Below, in pieces: positions 34,602 to 41,218 of a DNA stretch of 41,218 bases. The stretch is taken from assembly GCA_025929155.1 (NCBI GenBank), contig JAICMR010000007.1, positions 1-41,218 on the forward strand, in the 5' to 3' direction. The position numbers were made by a program, and so were the translations under genes. How positions within the stretch are numbered: position 1 is the first letter of the stretch; each line of letters opens with the position of its first letter. This DNA comes from Chthoniobacterales bacterium. GTDB taxonomy: Bacteria > Verrucomicrobiota > Verrucomicrobiia > Chthoniobacterales > UBA10450. Under the pieces are notes generated by a model, which was given only the letters and a program-made list of their open reading frames with translations, made no database searches and was not told the origin of the DNA.

Positions 34602-34819
34602 TCGGTAATTTCCTTGACGCAAGAGGCTGCTCCTCTTTACAGCGCGATCGTCGGAGTGGAAGCGCAAGTTTCCATCGGTGAACATTGAGAGTCCGAATCC
34701 TAGTTAACTTCTATTTCAGCCGGCACCGCAAGATTCCTGCGTGAGCGTCGTGGGCTGATTCGGCGGATGCGTAACAAATCTTTACGCCGGGAATGGCCAC
34801 CCGAGAGATTGATGCAGCC

Positions 34820-35248
34820 TTAGGCCGGTAAGTCTTTCCCGCTGCTCGTGACGGTCAGGTGACCGTGCTTTACGCCTTTGGCCGCGATCAACTGGTCGGC
34901 CATGCGCTTGATCGCTTTCGCTTTCCCCCGAGTCACCAGCACTTCCAGGCAGTTATCGTGATCGAGGTGGACGTGCATCGTGGCCACGACCAGCCCGGGA
35001 TGATCGTGTTGCACGGCGGTGAGCAGTTCCTGCACGTGCCGTCTATGGTGATCGTAAACCAACGTCACCGTGCCGGCGATCTCGCCACTCCGACGTTGTT
35101 GCCGATGCTTGATCAGTTCAGCTCGGATCATATCCGCGACGGCGAGCGAGCGGTTGTCGTAGCCCTTCTCGGCCGTCATCCGGTCAAGTCCGCGCAAAAG
35201 AACCGGCGGCAGCGAAACACTAAAGCGAGCCGCGGTTTCCTCTTTCAT
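34820..35248 (-). CDS. nikR: Nickel-responsive transcriptional regulator
   Basis: 142 aa from the ATG at 35248; the extension to 35362 is not conserved. The N-terminal ribbon-helix-helix DNA-binding domain (RFSVSLPPVLLRGLDRM) is followed by the ACT-like nickel-binding domain with VYDHHRRHVQELLTAVQHDH and HVHLDHDNCLEVLVTRG. The His-x-His and Cys residues match the known high-affinity nickel site. It is divergent from a nickel/cobalt transporter gene, with a matching inverted-repeat operator 2 nt upstream of its own ATG, so autoregulation and control of the transporter are likely. Confidence 0.93.
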   Translation of the reverse strand: MKEETAARFSVSLPPVLLRGLDRMTAEKGYDNRSLAVADMIRAELIKHRQQRRSGEIAGTVTLVYDHHRRHVQELLTAVQHDHPGLVVATMHVHLDHDNCLEVLVTRGKAKAIKRMADQLIAAKGVKHGHLTVTSSGKDLPA

Positions 35249-35250
35249 GG

Positions 35251-35278
35251 GTATTACGAAATGGATTGACGATAATAC
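35251..35278. promoter_or_regulatory. NikR operator, GTATTA-N16-TAATAC
   Basis: GTATTA at 35251-35256 and TAATAC at 35273-35278 form a perfect 6+6 inverted repeat with a 16 nt spacer. The known E. coli NikR site is GTATGA-N16-TCATAC, identical in spacing and in four of six bases per half. On the nikR strand one half also reads TATTAT, a possible -10 box. Confidence 0.82.
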
Positions 35279-35325
35279 TCGTGTGCCTAAGGCTGATTCA
35301 CCGCCCGGGGAGGAGAGGATCCGAT

Positions 35326-35397
35326 ATGGATAATCTCTACTGGGAAGCTGCCTTTGAAGCAATTGCCATGAGCCGCGCGCACCGCATCTGGAGCTGA
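35326..35397 (+). CDS. 23-codon leader ORF upstream of the nickel transporter
   Basis: The ATG at 35326 follows the purine-rich GGGGAGGAGAGG (35307-35318), the best Shine-Dalgarno sequence I saw in the window, at 7 nt spacing. It encodes MDNLYWEAAFEAIAMSRAHR-IWS and stops at 35397, only 3 nt before the transporter GTG. The peptide faintly resembles the start of IscX-like proteins (LYWE...AIA) but is far too short for one. It may be a leader peptide coupling translation of the transporter, or a remnant. It lies between the NikR operator and the transporter. Confidence 0.5.
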   Translation: MDNLYWEAAFEAIAMSRAHRIWS

Positions 35398-35400
35398 AAA

Positions 35401-36468
35401 GTGGAAAGAACCACCGTCTCTCGAATGCGGATTTTCGCTGGATCAGCAGGCACTGTCCGCTCCTCCGTTCTCGGCATCTACCTCGTCATCGCCGCGGGCA
35501 ACGTCGGGGCCTGGCTCTGGGCGTGGCTGGCTTTTCGTGATCGACCGTTGCTCCTTGGCACCTGTTTTCTGGCTTATGGATTCGGGCTGCGCCATGCCGT
35601 CGATGCCGATCACATTGCCGCGATTGATAACGTCACGCGCAAACTCATGCAGGAAAAGCAGAGGCCGGTTGCGGTGGGTTTCTTTTTCTCTCTCGGTCAC
35701 TCCAGCGTGGTCGTGCTGGCAACCGTGGCGGTCGCCTTCACGGCTCATACGCTCCAGAAGCAGTTCGCGGACGTCAGACATGTCGGTGGAATCATAGGCA
35801 CTTCCGTTTCGGTTTTTTTCCTCTTCATCATCGCATTCATGAACCTGCTGATCCTTGCGCAGACCTGCCGCGCGTATCTCCTCGCGCGAAGCGGTCAACC
35901 GCCTAACGAGTCGGATCTCGATCTCCTTCCCGGCGGATTGGCTGGGCGACTCTTCCGGCCCCTCTTCGGACTCATTCGCCGGAGCTGGCACATGTATCCG
36001 CTCGGTTTCCTTTTCGGGCTCGGATTCGATACCGCGACGGAGATCGCCCTGCTTGGCATCTCGGCGGCAGAGGTTTCCAAAGGTTTGCCGATCGGCGCTG
36101 TCCTCGTCTACCCGGCGCTTTTCACCGCGGCCATGTCGCTCATCGATACGACAGATGGAGTCCTGATGCTCGGAGCCTACGGCTGGGCATTCGTCGATCC
36201 GATCCGCAAACTGTTTTATAACATGACGATCACAGCCCTATCGGTGCTCGTCGCGGTGGTAGTCGGAAGCATCGAAGCACTCGGCTTCGTCAGCGAGCAC
36301 GCGACCGCAGTCGGAAGCTTTTGGAACGAAGTCCGCGAGCTAAACCGTCACTTCGGCGCCATCGGTTACATGATTATCGGACTATTCGCACTGAGTTGGA
36401 TGATATCCTTCATCATTTCCCGGATGAAGGGATGCGCCCAGGTAGCGGTCGGCGAACCGTTCGGTTAA
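35401..36468 (+). CDS. NiCoT-family nickel/cobalt transporter
   Basis: 355 aa inner-membrane transporter (HoxN/NixA type), starting at GTG 35401; an ATG at 35425 is an alternative. The signature FGLRHAVDADHIAAIDNVTR contains the HX4DH nickel-binding motif (His65-His71). LGFDTATEIALLG and LFTAAMSLIDTTDG are the second and third NiCoT signatures. It imports Ni2+ or Co2+. Its position behind a NikR operator argues for nickel. The motif at 35902-35909 encodes PNE in a loop. No nickel enzyme (urease, hydrogenase) is in this window. Confidence 0.92.
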   Translation: MERTTVSRMRIFAGSAGTVRSSVLGIYLVIAAGNVGAWLWAWLAFRDRPLLLGTCFLAYGFGLRHAVDADHIAAIDNVTRKLMQEKQRPVAVGFFFSLGHSSVVVLATVAVAFTAHTLQKQFADVRHVGGIIGTSVSVFFLFIIAFMNLLILAQTCRAYLLARSGQPPNESDLDLLPGGLAGRLFRPLFGLIRRSWHMYPLGFLFGLGFDTATEIALLGISAAEVSKGLPIGAVLVYPALFTAAMSLIDTTDGVLMLGAYGWAFVDPIRKLFYNMTITALSVLVAVVVGSIEALGFVSEHATAVGSFWNEVRELNRHFGAIGYMIIGLFALSWMISFIISRMKGCAQVAVGEPFG

Positions 36469-36649
36469 GGCATCAAATCACCGGCGAACTTCCGCGGAAC
36501 ACAGCCGCTTAGAACAGAGGCGGCTCCGGCTCGTTTGCAGGGCGACCGATTCAGCTTTTATCGGCAAATTTTCGCGCGAAAAACCATTCGCGCCGTGAAC
36601 CTCCGCGGTCTATGAAACTCAGTCCACCGCCCGGGCCTCTGCCTAACGA
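36469..36649. other. Intergenic region before the CDF exporter
   Basis: A weak hairpin (AGCCGC...GCGGCT, about 36511-36534) lacks a following T run. One exact motif copy (GCCTAACGA) occupies 36641-36649 and abuts the ATG of the next gene, where a Shine-Dalgarno sequence would normally be. Confidence 0.45.
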
Positions 36650-37555
36650 ATGAGCCATTCACACGATCACGCCGGTTTCGGACGCGCCTTTGCCGTCGGT
36701 GTCGCGTTGAATAGCGCCTTCATCGTCGCGGAGGTCGTCTTCGGCCTCTTCAGTCATTCGCTCACGCTCCTGGCGGATGCCGGTCATAATCTGAGCGACG
36801 TGCTCGGTCTCCTCATGGCCTGGGCGGCAGCGGGCCTGCAAAGCCGTCGCGCCAGCGAGCGCTACACCTACGGTTTTCGTCGCACTTCCGTGCTCGCTGC
36901 GCTTTTTAACGCCATTCTCCTGCTCGTCAGCATCGGCGCGATCGCTTGGGAAGCAATCCGGCGGATCGTCCATCCCGAGGCGGTGGCCGGCCTAACGATC
37001 ATCTGGGTGGCGGCCGTCGGTGTTGTGGTCAATGGCTTCACTGCCTGGATGTTCGCCAGGGGGCGCAAGGGCGATCTCAACATCCGCGGAGCCTTTCTCC
37101 ACATGGCGGCCGACGCAGGCGTCTCGTTAGGCGTTGTCGTTGCCGGACTGATTCTGCTGCGGACCGGCTGGACGCTGATCGATCCGATCACCAGCCTCCT
37201 GATCGTTGTGGTTATTCTCTTCGGAACCTGGGGGCTGTTCCGCGATTCACTTAATCTCGCGCTCGACGCCGTGCCGGAAGGAATCGAGCTCGCGGCGGTC
37301 CGAAACTGGCTCGAAAACCTGCCCGAAGTGTCCGAACTCCATCATCTCCACGTCTGGGGATTGAGCACCACGGAAGCCGCTTGCACCGCGCACATCGTGA
37401 AGCGCGACCCGGACCTCGACGACGAATTGCTGCGGAAAATTTCCGATGGCCTGCACGATCATTTTGGAATCGAGCACACCACCGTGCAGTTCGAATCGAG
37501 CCATACGCCCGATTGCCCGATGGAATCAGAAGCCGCGCCGGCCGCCCACCGATGA
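36650..37555 (+). CDS. Cation diffusion facilitator (CzcD/ZitB type)
   Basis: 301 aa metal exporter with six membrane helices and a cytoplasmic C-terminal domain. A His-rich start (MSHSHDH) and the metal-site motifs LLADAGHNLSD (helix 2) and HMAADAGVS (helix 5) place it in the Zn/Co/Cd-exporting CDF group. The C-terminal domain begins around DAVPEGIELAAVRNWL and includes HHLHVWGLS. Its TGA overlaps the ATG of the nucleotidyltransferase gene. Two motifs lie within it (36991-36998 and 37124-37131), encoding LT and SLG. Confidence 0.93.
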   Translation: MSHSHDHAGFGRAFAVGVALNSAFIVAEVVFGLFSHSLTLLADAGHNLSDVLGLLMAWAAAGLQSRRASERYTYGFRRTSVLAALFNAILLLVSIGAIAWEAIRRIVHPEAVAGLTIIWVAAVGVVVNGFTAWMFARGRKGDLNIRGAFLHMAADAGVSLGVVVAGLILLRTGWTLIDPITSLLIVVVILFGTWGLFRDSLNLALDAVPEGIELAAVRNWLENLPEVSELHHLHVWGLSTTEAACTAHIVKRDPDLDDELLRKISDGLHDHFGIEHTTVQFESSHTPDCPMESEAAPAAHR

Positions 37556-38268
37556 CCCGCGCGATCACGAAAGCCGTCCTGCTCGCCGCGGGTCGCGGAA
37601 CGCGAATGCGCGATCTGACGAACAACCTGCCGAAGCCGATGATCGCGGTCCGGGGCAAGCCAATTTTGCAGCATATCATCGAAGGCTTGCGCGAGGCAGG
37701 AGTGCGAGAAATCCTGATCGTTGTCGGATATCGCGCCGAGTTCGTTAGGCGTTTTTTCGGCGACGGCGCGGCTTTCGGCCTGCGGATCGCTTATGAGATG
37801 CAGGTGGAACAAAACGGCACCGGCAAAGTGGTTGAGCTCGCGCGGAGTTTCACGGGGCAAGAGCCATTCGTGCTGAGCTACGGCGACATCATTATCGAGC
37901 CCGTGAACTATCAGCGACTGGTCCGGCTGGATGACGATGCCGAAGCGATCGTGAGCGTGAAACGCAACGAAGACGTGAGCAAAGGCGGCGCGGTTTTTGT
38001 GAACGAGCGTTTCGAATTGGTGGATTTGCGGGAGAAACCGCAGCCTAACGAGCCGACGAGCCCCTGGTATAACGCGGGTATTTATGCCTTTCGTCCCAGC
38101 ATCTTCTCCTTCGTCGCGAGGCTTGAATATTCTCCGCGCGGCGAGTTTGAATTGACCGACGCGATTCGCGCGCTGGCGCTCTCTGGGAAGAAGGTGAAGG
38201 CCTTTGAGCTGACCGGGACGTGGGCCGATGTCCGTGACCCGGAGATTCTCGCTGAGCTCAATCGTTAG
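37552..38268 (+). CDS. Sugar-nucleotidyltransferase family protein
   Basis: 238 aa from the ATG at 37552, which overlaps the CDF stop codon (ATGA). The NTP-binding signature LLAAGRGTRMRDLTNNLPKP and GKPILQHIIEGL identify an NDP-sugar pyrophosphorylase-type enzyme (RmlA/MurU/HddC group). LSYGDIIIE and YNAGIYAF match later conserved blocks. It activates a sugar-1-phosphate with a nucleotide; the sugar is not clear. The TAG stop is supplied by a TCGTTAGGC motif (38262-38270). Two further copies are inside (37742-37749, 38044-38051). Confidence 0.88.
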   Translation: MTRAITKAVLLAAGRGTRMRDLTNNLPKPMIAVRGKPILQHIIEGLREAGVREILIVVGYRAEFVRRFFGDGAAFGLRIAYEMQVEQNGTGKVVELARSFTGQEPFVLSYGDIIIEPVNYQRLVRLDDDAEAIVSVKRNEDVSKGGAVFVNERFELVDLREKPQPNEPTSPWYNAGIYAFRPSIFSFVARLEYSPRGEFELTDAIRALALSGKKVKAFELTGTWADVRDPEILAELNR

Positions 38269-38457
38269 GCAGATGCGGTCGTCATCCGCCGCTGCTGCCA
38301 AACATCGCGCAAATCAGCCGTCAGGTGCATCTGAAACGAAGCCCATTCGACCGCGCCTGATTGATATTCAACGCGGAGTGTCTGCAGCAGACAAGGATAC
38401 CGCCGGCGCACACCAGGAAGATCGCGAAGGCGGGCCATTGGCGAATCCGGACCGGCA

Positions 38458-39303
38458 ATGATCGTTCACCTCATCGACGGCACTTACGAACTCTTCCGCC
38501 ACTTCTACGGCTTGCGTCGGTTCAATAAAGGCAAGGACCGCCGCTACGGCGCGGTCGTCGGCGTTCTGCAGAGCGTTCTGCAAATCATCGAGAACGACAC
38601 CGGCGGCACTTATCTCGGCGTCGCGACCGATCACGTGATCGAGTCTTTCCGCAATCGGCTTTGGGCGGGCTACAAAAACGGCGCAGGCATTGAGCCAGCG
38701 CTGCGCGCGCAATTCGAACCGCTCGAGGAGGCGCTGGCGGCGATGGGGGTTGTTCGCTGGCCGATGATCGAGCTCGAAGCGGACGATGCGCTCGCTTCGG
38801 CCGCGCATCTGGCTTCGAAAGACAAGAAGGTGGAGAAAGTGGCCATTTGGACGCCTGATAAAGATCTCGCGCAATGCGTGCAAGGAACGCACGTGGTGCA
38901 GATCGATGGCCGGCGCAAAACGATTCGGGATGCGGCAGGGATTCGCGAAAAGTTCGGAGTCGATCCGGCGCTCATTCCAGATTTGCTCGCTCTCGTGGGT
39001 GATGCGGCCGACGGATACCCCGGCATCGCCGGGATCGGTGCCAAGACCGCCGTCGAGCTTTTGAACCGCTACGGGCAGATCGAAGATTTCCCATCGAACG
39101 TTCTCCACGGACAGCGCGATCTGGCCTTGCTCTTCAAGAAACTTGCGACCCTGCGAACCGATGCGCCGCTCTTCAAAAAGGTCGAGACGCTTCGGTGGTG
39201 CGGTCCAACGCCAGCATTCGCTAAGTGGACGCATCGGATGGAAGCGCCGCGGTTGCTGGAGCGTTGCGAAAAGGCCGCAGGCCTCACATCCGATCCGAAA
39301 TGA
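38458..39303 (+). CDS. FEN-type 5'-3' exonuclease
   Basis: 281 aa stand-alone protein matching the 5'-nuclease domain of DNA polymerase I and phage T5 exonuclease. Visible are the N-terminal MIVHLIDGTYELFRHFYG, the acidic metal-site block ELEADDALASAA, WTPDKDLAQCV, and the helix-hairpin-helix region GDAADGYPGIAGIGAKTAVE. It probably trims RNA primers or flaps in replication and repair. No polymerase domain is fused to it. No CCTAACGA copy lies inside. Confidence 0.9.
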   Translation: MIVHLIDGTYELFRHFYGLRRFNKGKDRRYGAVVGVLQSVLQIIENDTGGTYLGVATDHVIESFRNRLWAGYKNGAGIEPALRAQFEPLEEALAAMGVVRWPMIELEADDALASAAHLASKDKKVEKVAIWTPDKDLAQCVQGTHVVQIDGRRKTIRDAAGIREKFGVDPALIPDLLALVGDAADGYPGIAGIGAKTAVELLNRYGQIEDFPSNVLHGQRDLALLFKKLATLRTDAPLFKKVETLRWCGPTPAFAKWTHRMEAPRLLERCEKAAGLTSDPK

Positions 39304-39592
39304 GGAATGTGAATACGCTTCGCCTTGCGATCGCCAAGACGACTTATCGACGCTTTCGCGCGGTTCCCGCGCCCAACGATCGGGATGCAGGATTCGATTT
39401 ACGGAACCACGAGAACCTAATAGTGACTCCTCAGCATTTCCCTGTCCCAAACTTTGGCCACACCGGCGGTGCACGGTAACAGCGATCCGAGACTGGTCGC
39501 TTCTGCCAGACGAGCTTTCGACGGCGAAGTAATCCTCGGGACTCGTGTCGTATTTCGCCACGAGCTGACTCGACATGGCAAACGCCAGTTCG
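39304..39592. other. Intergenic region between the exonuclease gene and secA
   Basis: No convincing gene. A minus-strand frame from the ATG at 39576 begins MSSQLVAKYDTSPEDYFA, which recalls the N-terminus of some class I methyltransferases but loses similarity at once; it could be a remnant. A near-match motif (TCGTTAGA, 39590-39597) overlaps the secA stop codon. Confidence 0.35.
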
Positions 39593-41218
39593 TTAGACTG
39601 TGCGGCCGCAGCAGTTTTTGAACTTCTTCCCGCTGCCGCAGGGGCACGGCTCATTCCGGCCCACTTTCGGCACCTCGCGGCGGACAGGCGTTAGTTCCAG
39701 CTTCAGATCGGACCCATTTTCTTCCGCCTGGCCATTACCGTTTTCCTCGCGTGTGCCGAATGCCGGGCGACGTCCGGGCACGGGCCCATTTGCGGTCGGA
39801 GCGGTGGGAGCCTGCTCGCGCATGAGGAACTGCGGGAGCGTGGAGAGAAAGGTCTCGAATGCCTGGAGATTCGAAGTGCTGCGGAAGAGATTGTGCAGGA
39901 CTTCGCCTTTAATGTTCGCCATCAGACCCACAAACATGTCATAGGCTTCAGTCTTATACTCGATCAGCGGATCCTTCTGCGCGTAGCCCCGGAGGTAAAC
40001 CCCTTCCCGGAGCGCGTCCATCGCATAAAGGTGTTCCTGCCAGAGGCGATCGATCGCGTTCAGGACGACGTAACGTTCGAGGTTTTTGACCGCGCTCGGC
40101 TCTTCGTGGCTCGATTTCCGCTCGTAGGCTTCGCTGATTTTCTCGACCAGGAATTGCGCGTTTTCATCGGGAGTGCGCGACTCGAACTCGGCTTTTTCTT
40201 TCGTTAGGCCGAGCGGGAATGTCGTGTTCACCCAATTAAGCAGTCCGGCGTGGTTTGGCTCTTCCGTCGCCGCGCCGGTGCCGAGGAACTCCTGCACTTT
40301 CGCAGGCACAGCCTCCTGGATGACTTCGAAGATCAGTTTGCGCGGCTCCTCGCTGTCGATGACTTCGTTGCGATAGGTGTAAACAACCTCGCGCTGGTTG
40401 TTCATGACGTCATCGAAATCGAGCGTGCGCTTGCGCGCGAGGTAGTTTCGCTGCTCGACGCGTTTCTGCGCCGTCTCAACCGACTTGTTCAGCCAGCGAT
40501 GTTCTAGTTCCTGACCTTCTTCGAGACCGAAACGCTCCATGATTTTCGTCATCCGATCGGCCGCGCCGAAGTTGCGCATCAGATCGTCTTCGAAGCTGAC
40601 GTAGAAACGCGTCGCGCCGGGATCGCCCTGACGCGCGCAACGACCGCGCAACTGGCGATCGATCCGGCGCGATTCGTGCCGTTCCGTGCCGATGACGTAG
40701 AGGCCCCCGACATCGGCGACGCCTTCGCCCAGCTTAATGTCGGTGCCGCGACCGGCCATGTTCGTTGAAATGGTAACCGTGCCCGGCTGGCCCGCGCGCT
40801 GCACGATCTCGGCTTCCTGCCGATGATACTTCGCGTTCAGAACGTTGTGCGGAACTTTCTCGCGCTTCAGCATTCGGCTCAGTAATTCCGAAGCTTCAAC
40901 GCTGACCGTGCCGACCAAAACCGGCTGACCGACGGCGTGACGATCGCGAATTTCGCTGATGACGGCGTTATATTTTTCACGGCGGGTTTTGTAGATCCGA
41001 TCATTCGCATCCTTTCGCGCGACGGGCCGATTTGTCGGGATAACCGCGACGTCGAGCTTATAGATGTCGTGGAATTCGTTCGCCTCCGTTTCCGCGGTGC
41101 CGGTCATGCCGGCAAGCTTGTGATAGAGCCGGAAATAATTCTGTATCGTAATCGTGGCGAGCGTCTGCGTTTCCCGATCGATCTGCACGCCTTCCTTCGC
41201 CTCGACCGCCTGGTGGAG
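39593..41218 (-). CDS. secA: Preprotein translocase ATPase SecA, C-terminal part
   Basis: The gene runs off the right edge; about 541 residues are visible. [20 protein letters not shown] and the second NBD with [20 protein letters not shown] are clear. The helicase motif VI region reads [20 protein letters not shown], where many bacteria have GRSGRQGD. The helical wing and scaffold domains follow. The C-terminus carries the zinc-binding [16 protein letters not shown] used for SecB/lipid contact. SecA drives Sec export of unfolded proteins. The motif at 40201-40208 encodes Leu-Thr, and a one-mismatch copy overlaps the TAA stop. Confidence 0.96.
   Translation of the reverse strand, partial: LHQAVEAKEGVQIDRETQTLATITIQNYFRLYHKLAGMTGTAETEANEFHDIYKLDVAVIPTNRPVARKDANDRIYKTRREKYNAVISEIRDRHAVGQPVLVGTVSVEASELLSRMLKREKVPHNVLNAKYHRQEAEIVQRAGQPGTVTISTNMAGRGTDIKLGEGVADVGGLYVIGTERHESRRIDRQLRGRCARQGDPGATRFYVSFEDDLMRNFGAADRMTKIMERFGLEEGQELEHRWLNKSVETAQKRVEQRNYLARKRTLDFDDVMNNQREVVYTYRNEVIDSEEPRKLIFEVIQEAVPAKVQEFLGTGAATEEPNHAGLLNWVNTTFPLGLTKEKAEFESRTPDENAQFLVEKISEAYERKSSHEEPSAVKNLERYVVLNAIDRLWQEHLYAMDALREGVYLRGYAQKDPLIEYKTEAYDMFVGLMANIKGEVLHNLFRSTSNLQAFETFLSTLPQFLMREQAPTAPTANGPVPGRRPAFGTREENGNGQAEENGSDLKLELTPVRREVPKVGRNEPCPCGSGKKFKNCCGRTV

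Noticed and set aside
36511-36534. Hairpin AGCCGC/GCGGCT after the nickel transporter as a terminator
   Set aside because: Short stem, long loop and no T run afterwards.
38368-39654. 428-codon minus-strand frame opposite the exonuclease gene
   Set aside because: It runs through the antisense of a clear FEN-type gene; only its first residues (YDTSPEDYFA) looked real and are mentioned as a possible remnant.

Overview
The window comes from a GC-rich (about 60% by eye) Gram-negative-type chromosome. I infer a soil Verrucomicrobiota of the Chthoniobacterales/Spartobacteria kind. The reasons are the tandem membrane-anchored TolB-like/TPR proteins with an LKRRNVYK start, the SecA arginine-finger region reading CARQGDPG, the style of the type II secretion/type IV pilus genes, and the dispersed GTCATCCCGAGCG-type repeats. 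The taxonomy is a guess from sequence style. I saw no rRNA, tRNA, CRISPR array or intact insertion sequence.

Layout. 1-7346 (minus): an array of five paralogous TolB-like/TPR membrane proteins; one is internally shortened, one runs off the edge, and a decayed stretch interrupts the array. 7508-11209 (minus): dnaE, carrying an in-frame inserted repeat. 11350-13077 (plus): secreted animal-type haem peroxidase. 13440-16116 (plus): glnB, glnA, tatA and an acyl carrier protein. 16305-18312 (minus): LOG-family protein and alpha/beta hydrolase. 18351-18900: ruined antitoxin/PIN-toxin pair. 18943-26811: a type II secretion/type IV pilus-like locus in two convergent halves, gspF-X-gspG (plus) and gspH-I-J-K-L-M-C-like (minus). 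27122-28195: FTR1-type iron permease. 28282-33421: a decayed zone (BASS/DUF421 scar, formylglycine-generating-enzyme pseudogene, frameshifted DUF2314 gene, interrupted Tyr/Gly-rich lipoprotein) around one intact KefB-type antiporter. 33479-41218: DUF2945 protein, HAD phosphatase, NikR with a clear operator, a 23-codon leader ORF and nickel transporter, CDF exporter, nucleotidyltransferase, 5'-3' exonuclease and the C-terminal part of secA.

The most striking signal is not a gene. The non-palindromic 8-mer CCTAACGA/TCGTTAGG occurs about 37 times by eye count, against roughly 1.3 expected by chance. Thirty-three of these copies share the 9-mer GCCTAACGA. They are spread about one per kb on both strands, in every reading frame, using rare codons and sometimes supplying stop codons. 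They are absent from the decayed zone between 28197 and 33924. Density, length and strand balance resemble the DNA uptake sequences of Neisseria and Haemophilus. I propose an uptake-sequence-like system in this lineage; the adjacent pseudopilus genes offer a possible but unproven mechanistic link.

Functional groupings: nitrogen control (glnB-glnA), nickel homeostasis (nikR, operator, leader ORF, NiCoT transporter), metal and ion transport (FTR1, KefB, CDF), protein export (tatA, secA, gsp locus), and replication/DNA processing (dnaE, FEN-type exonuclease).
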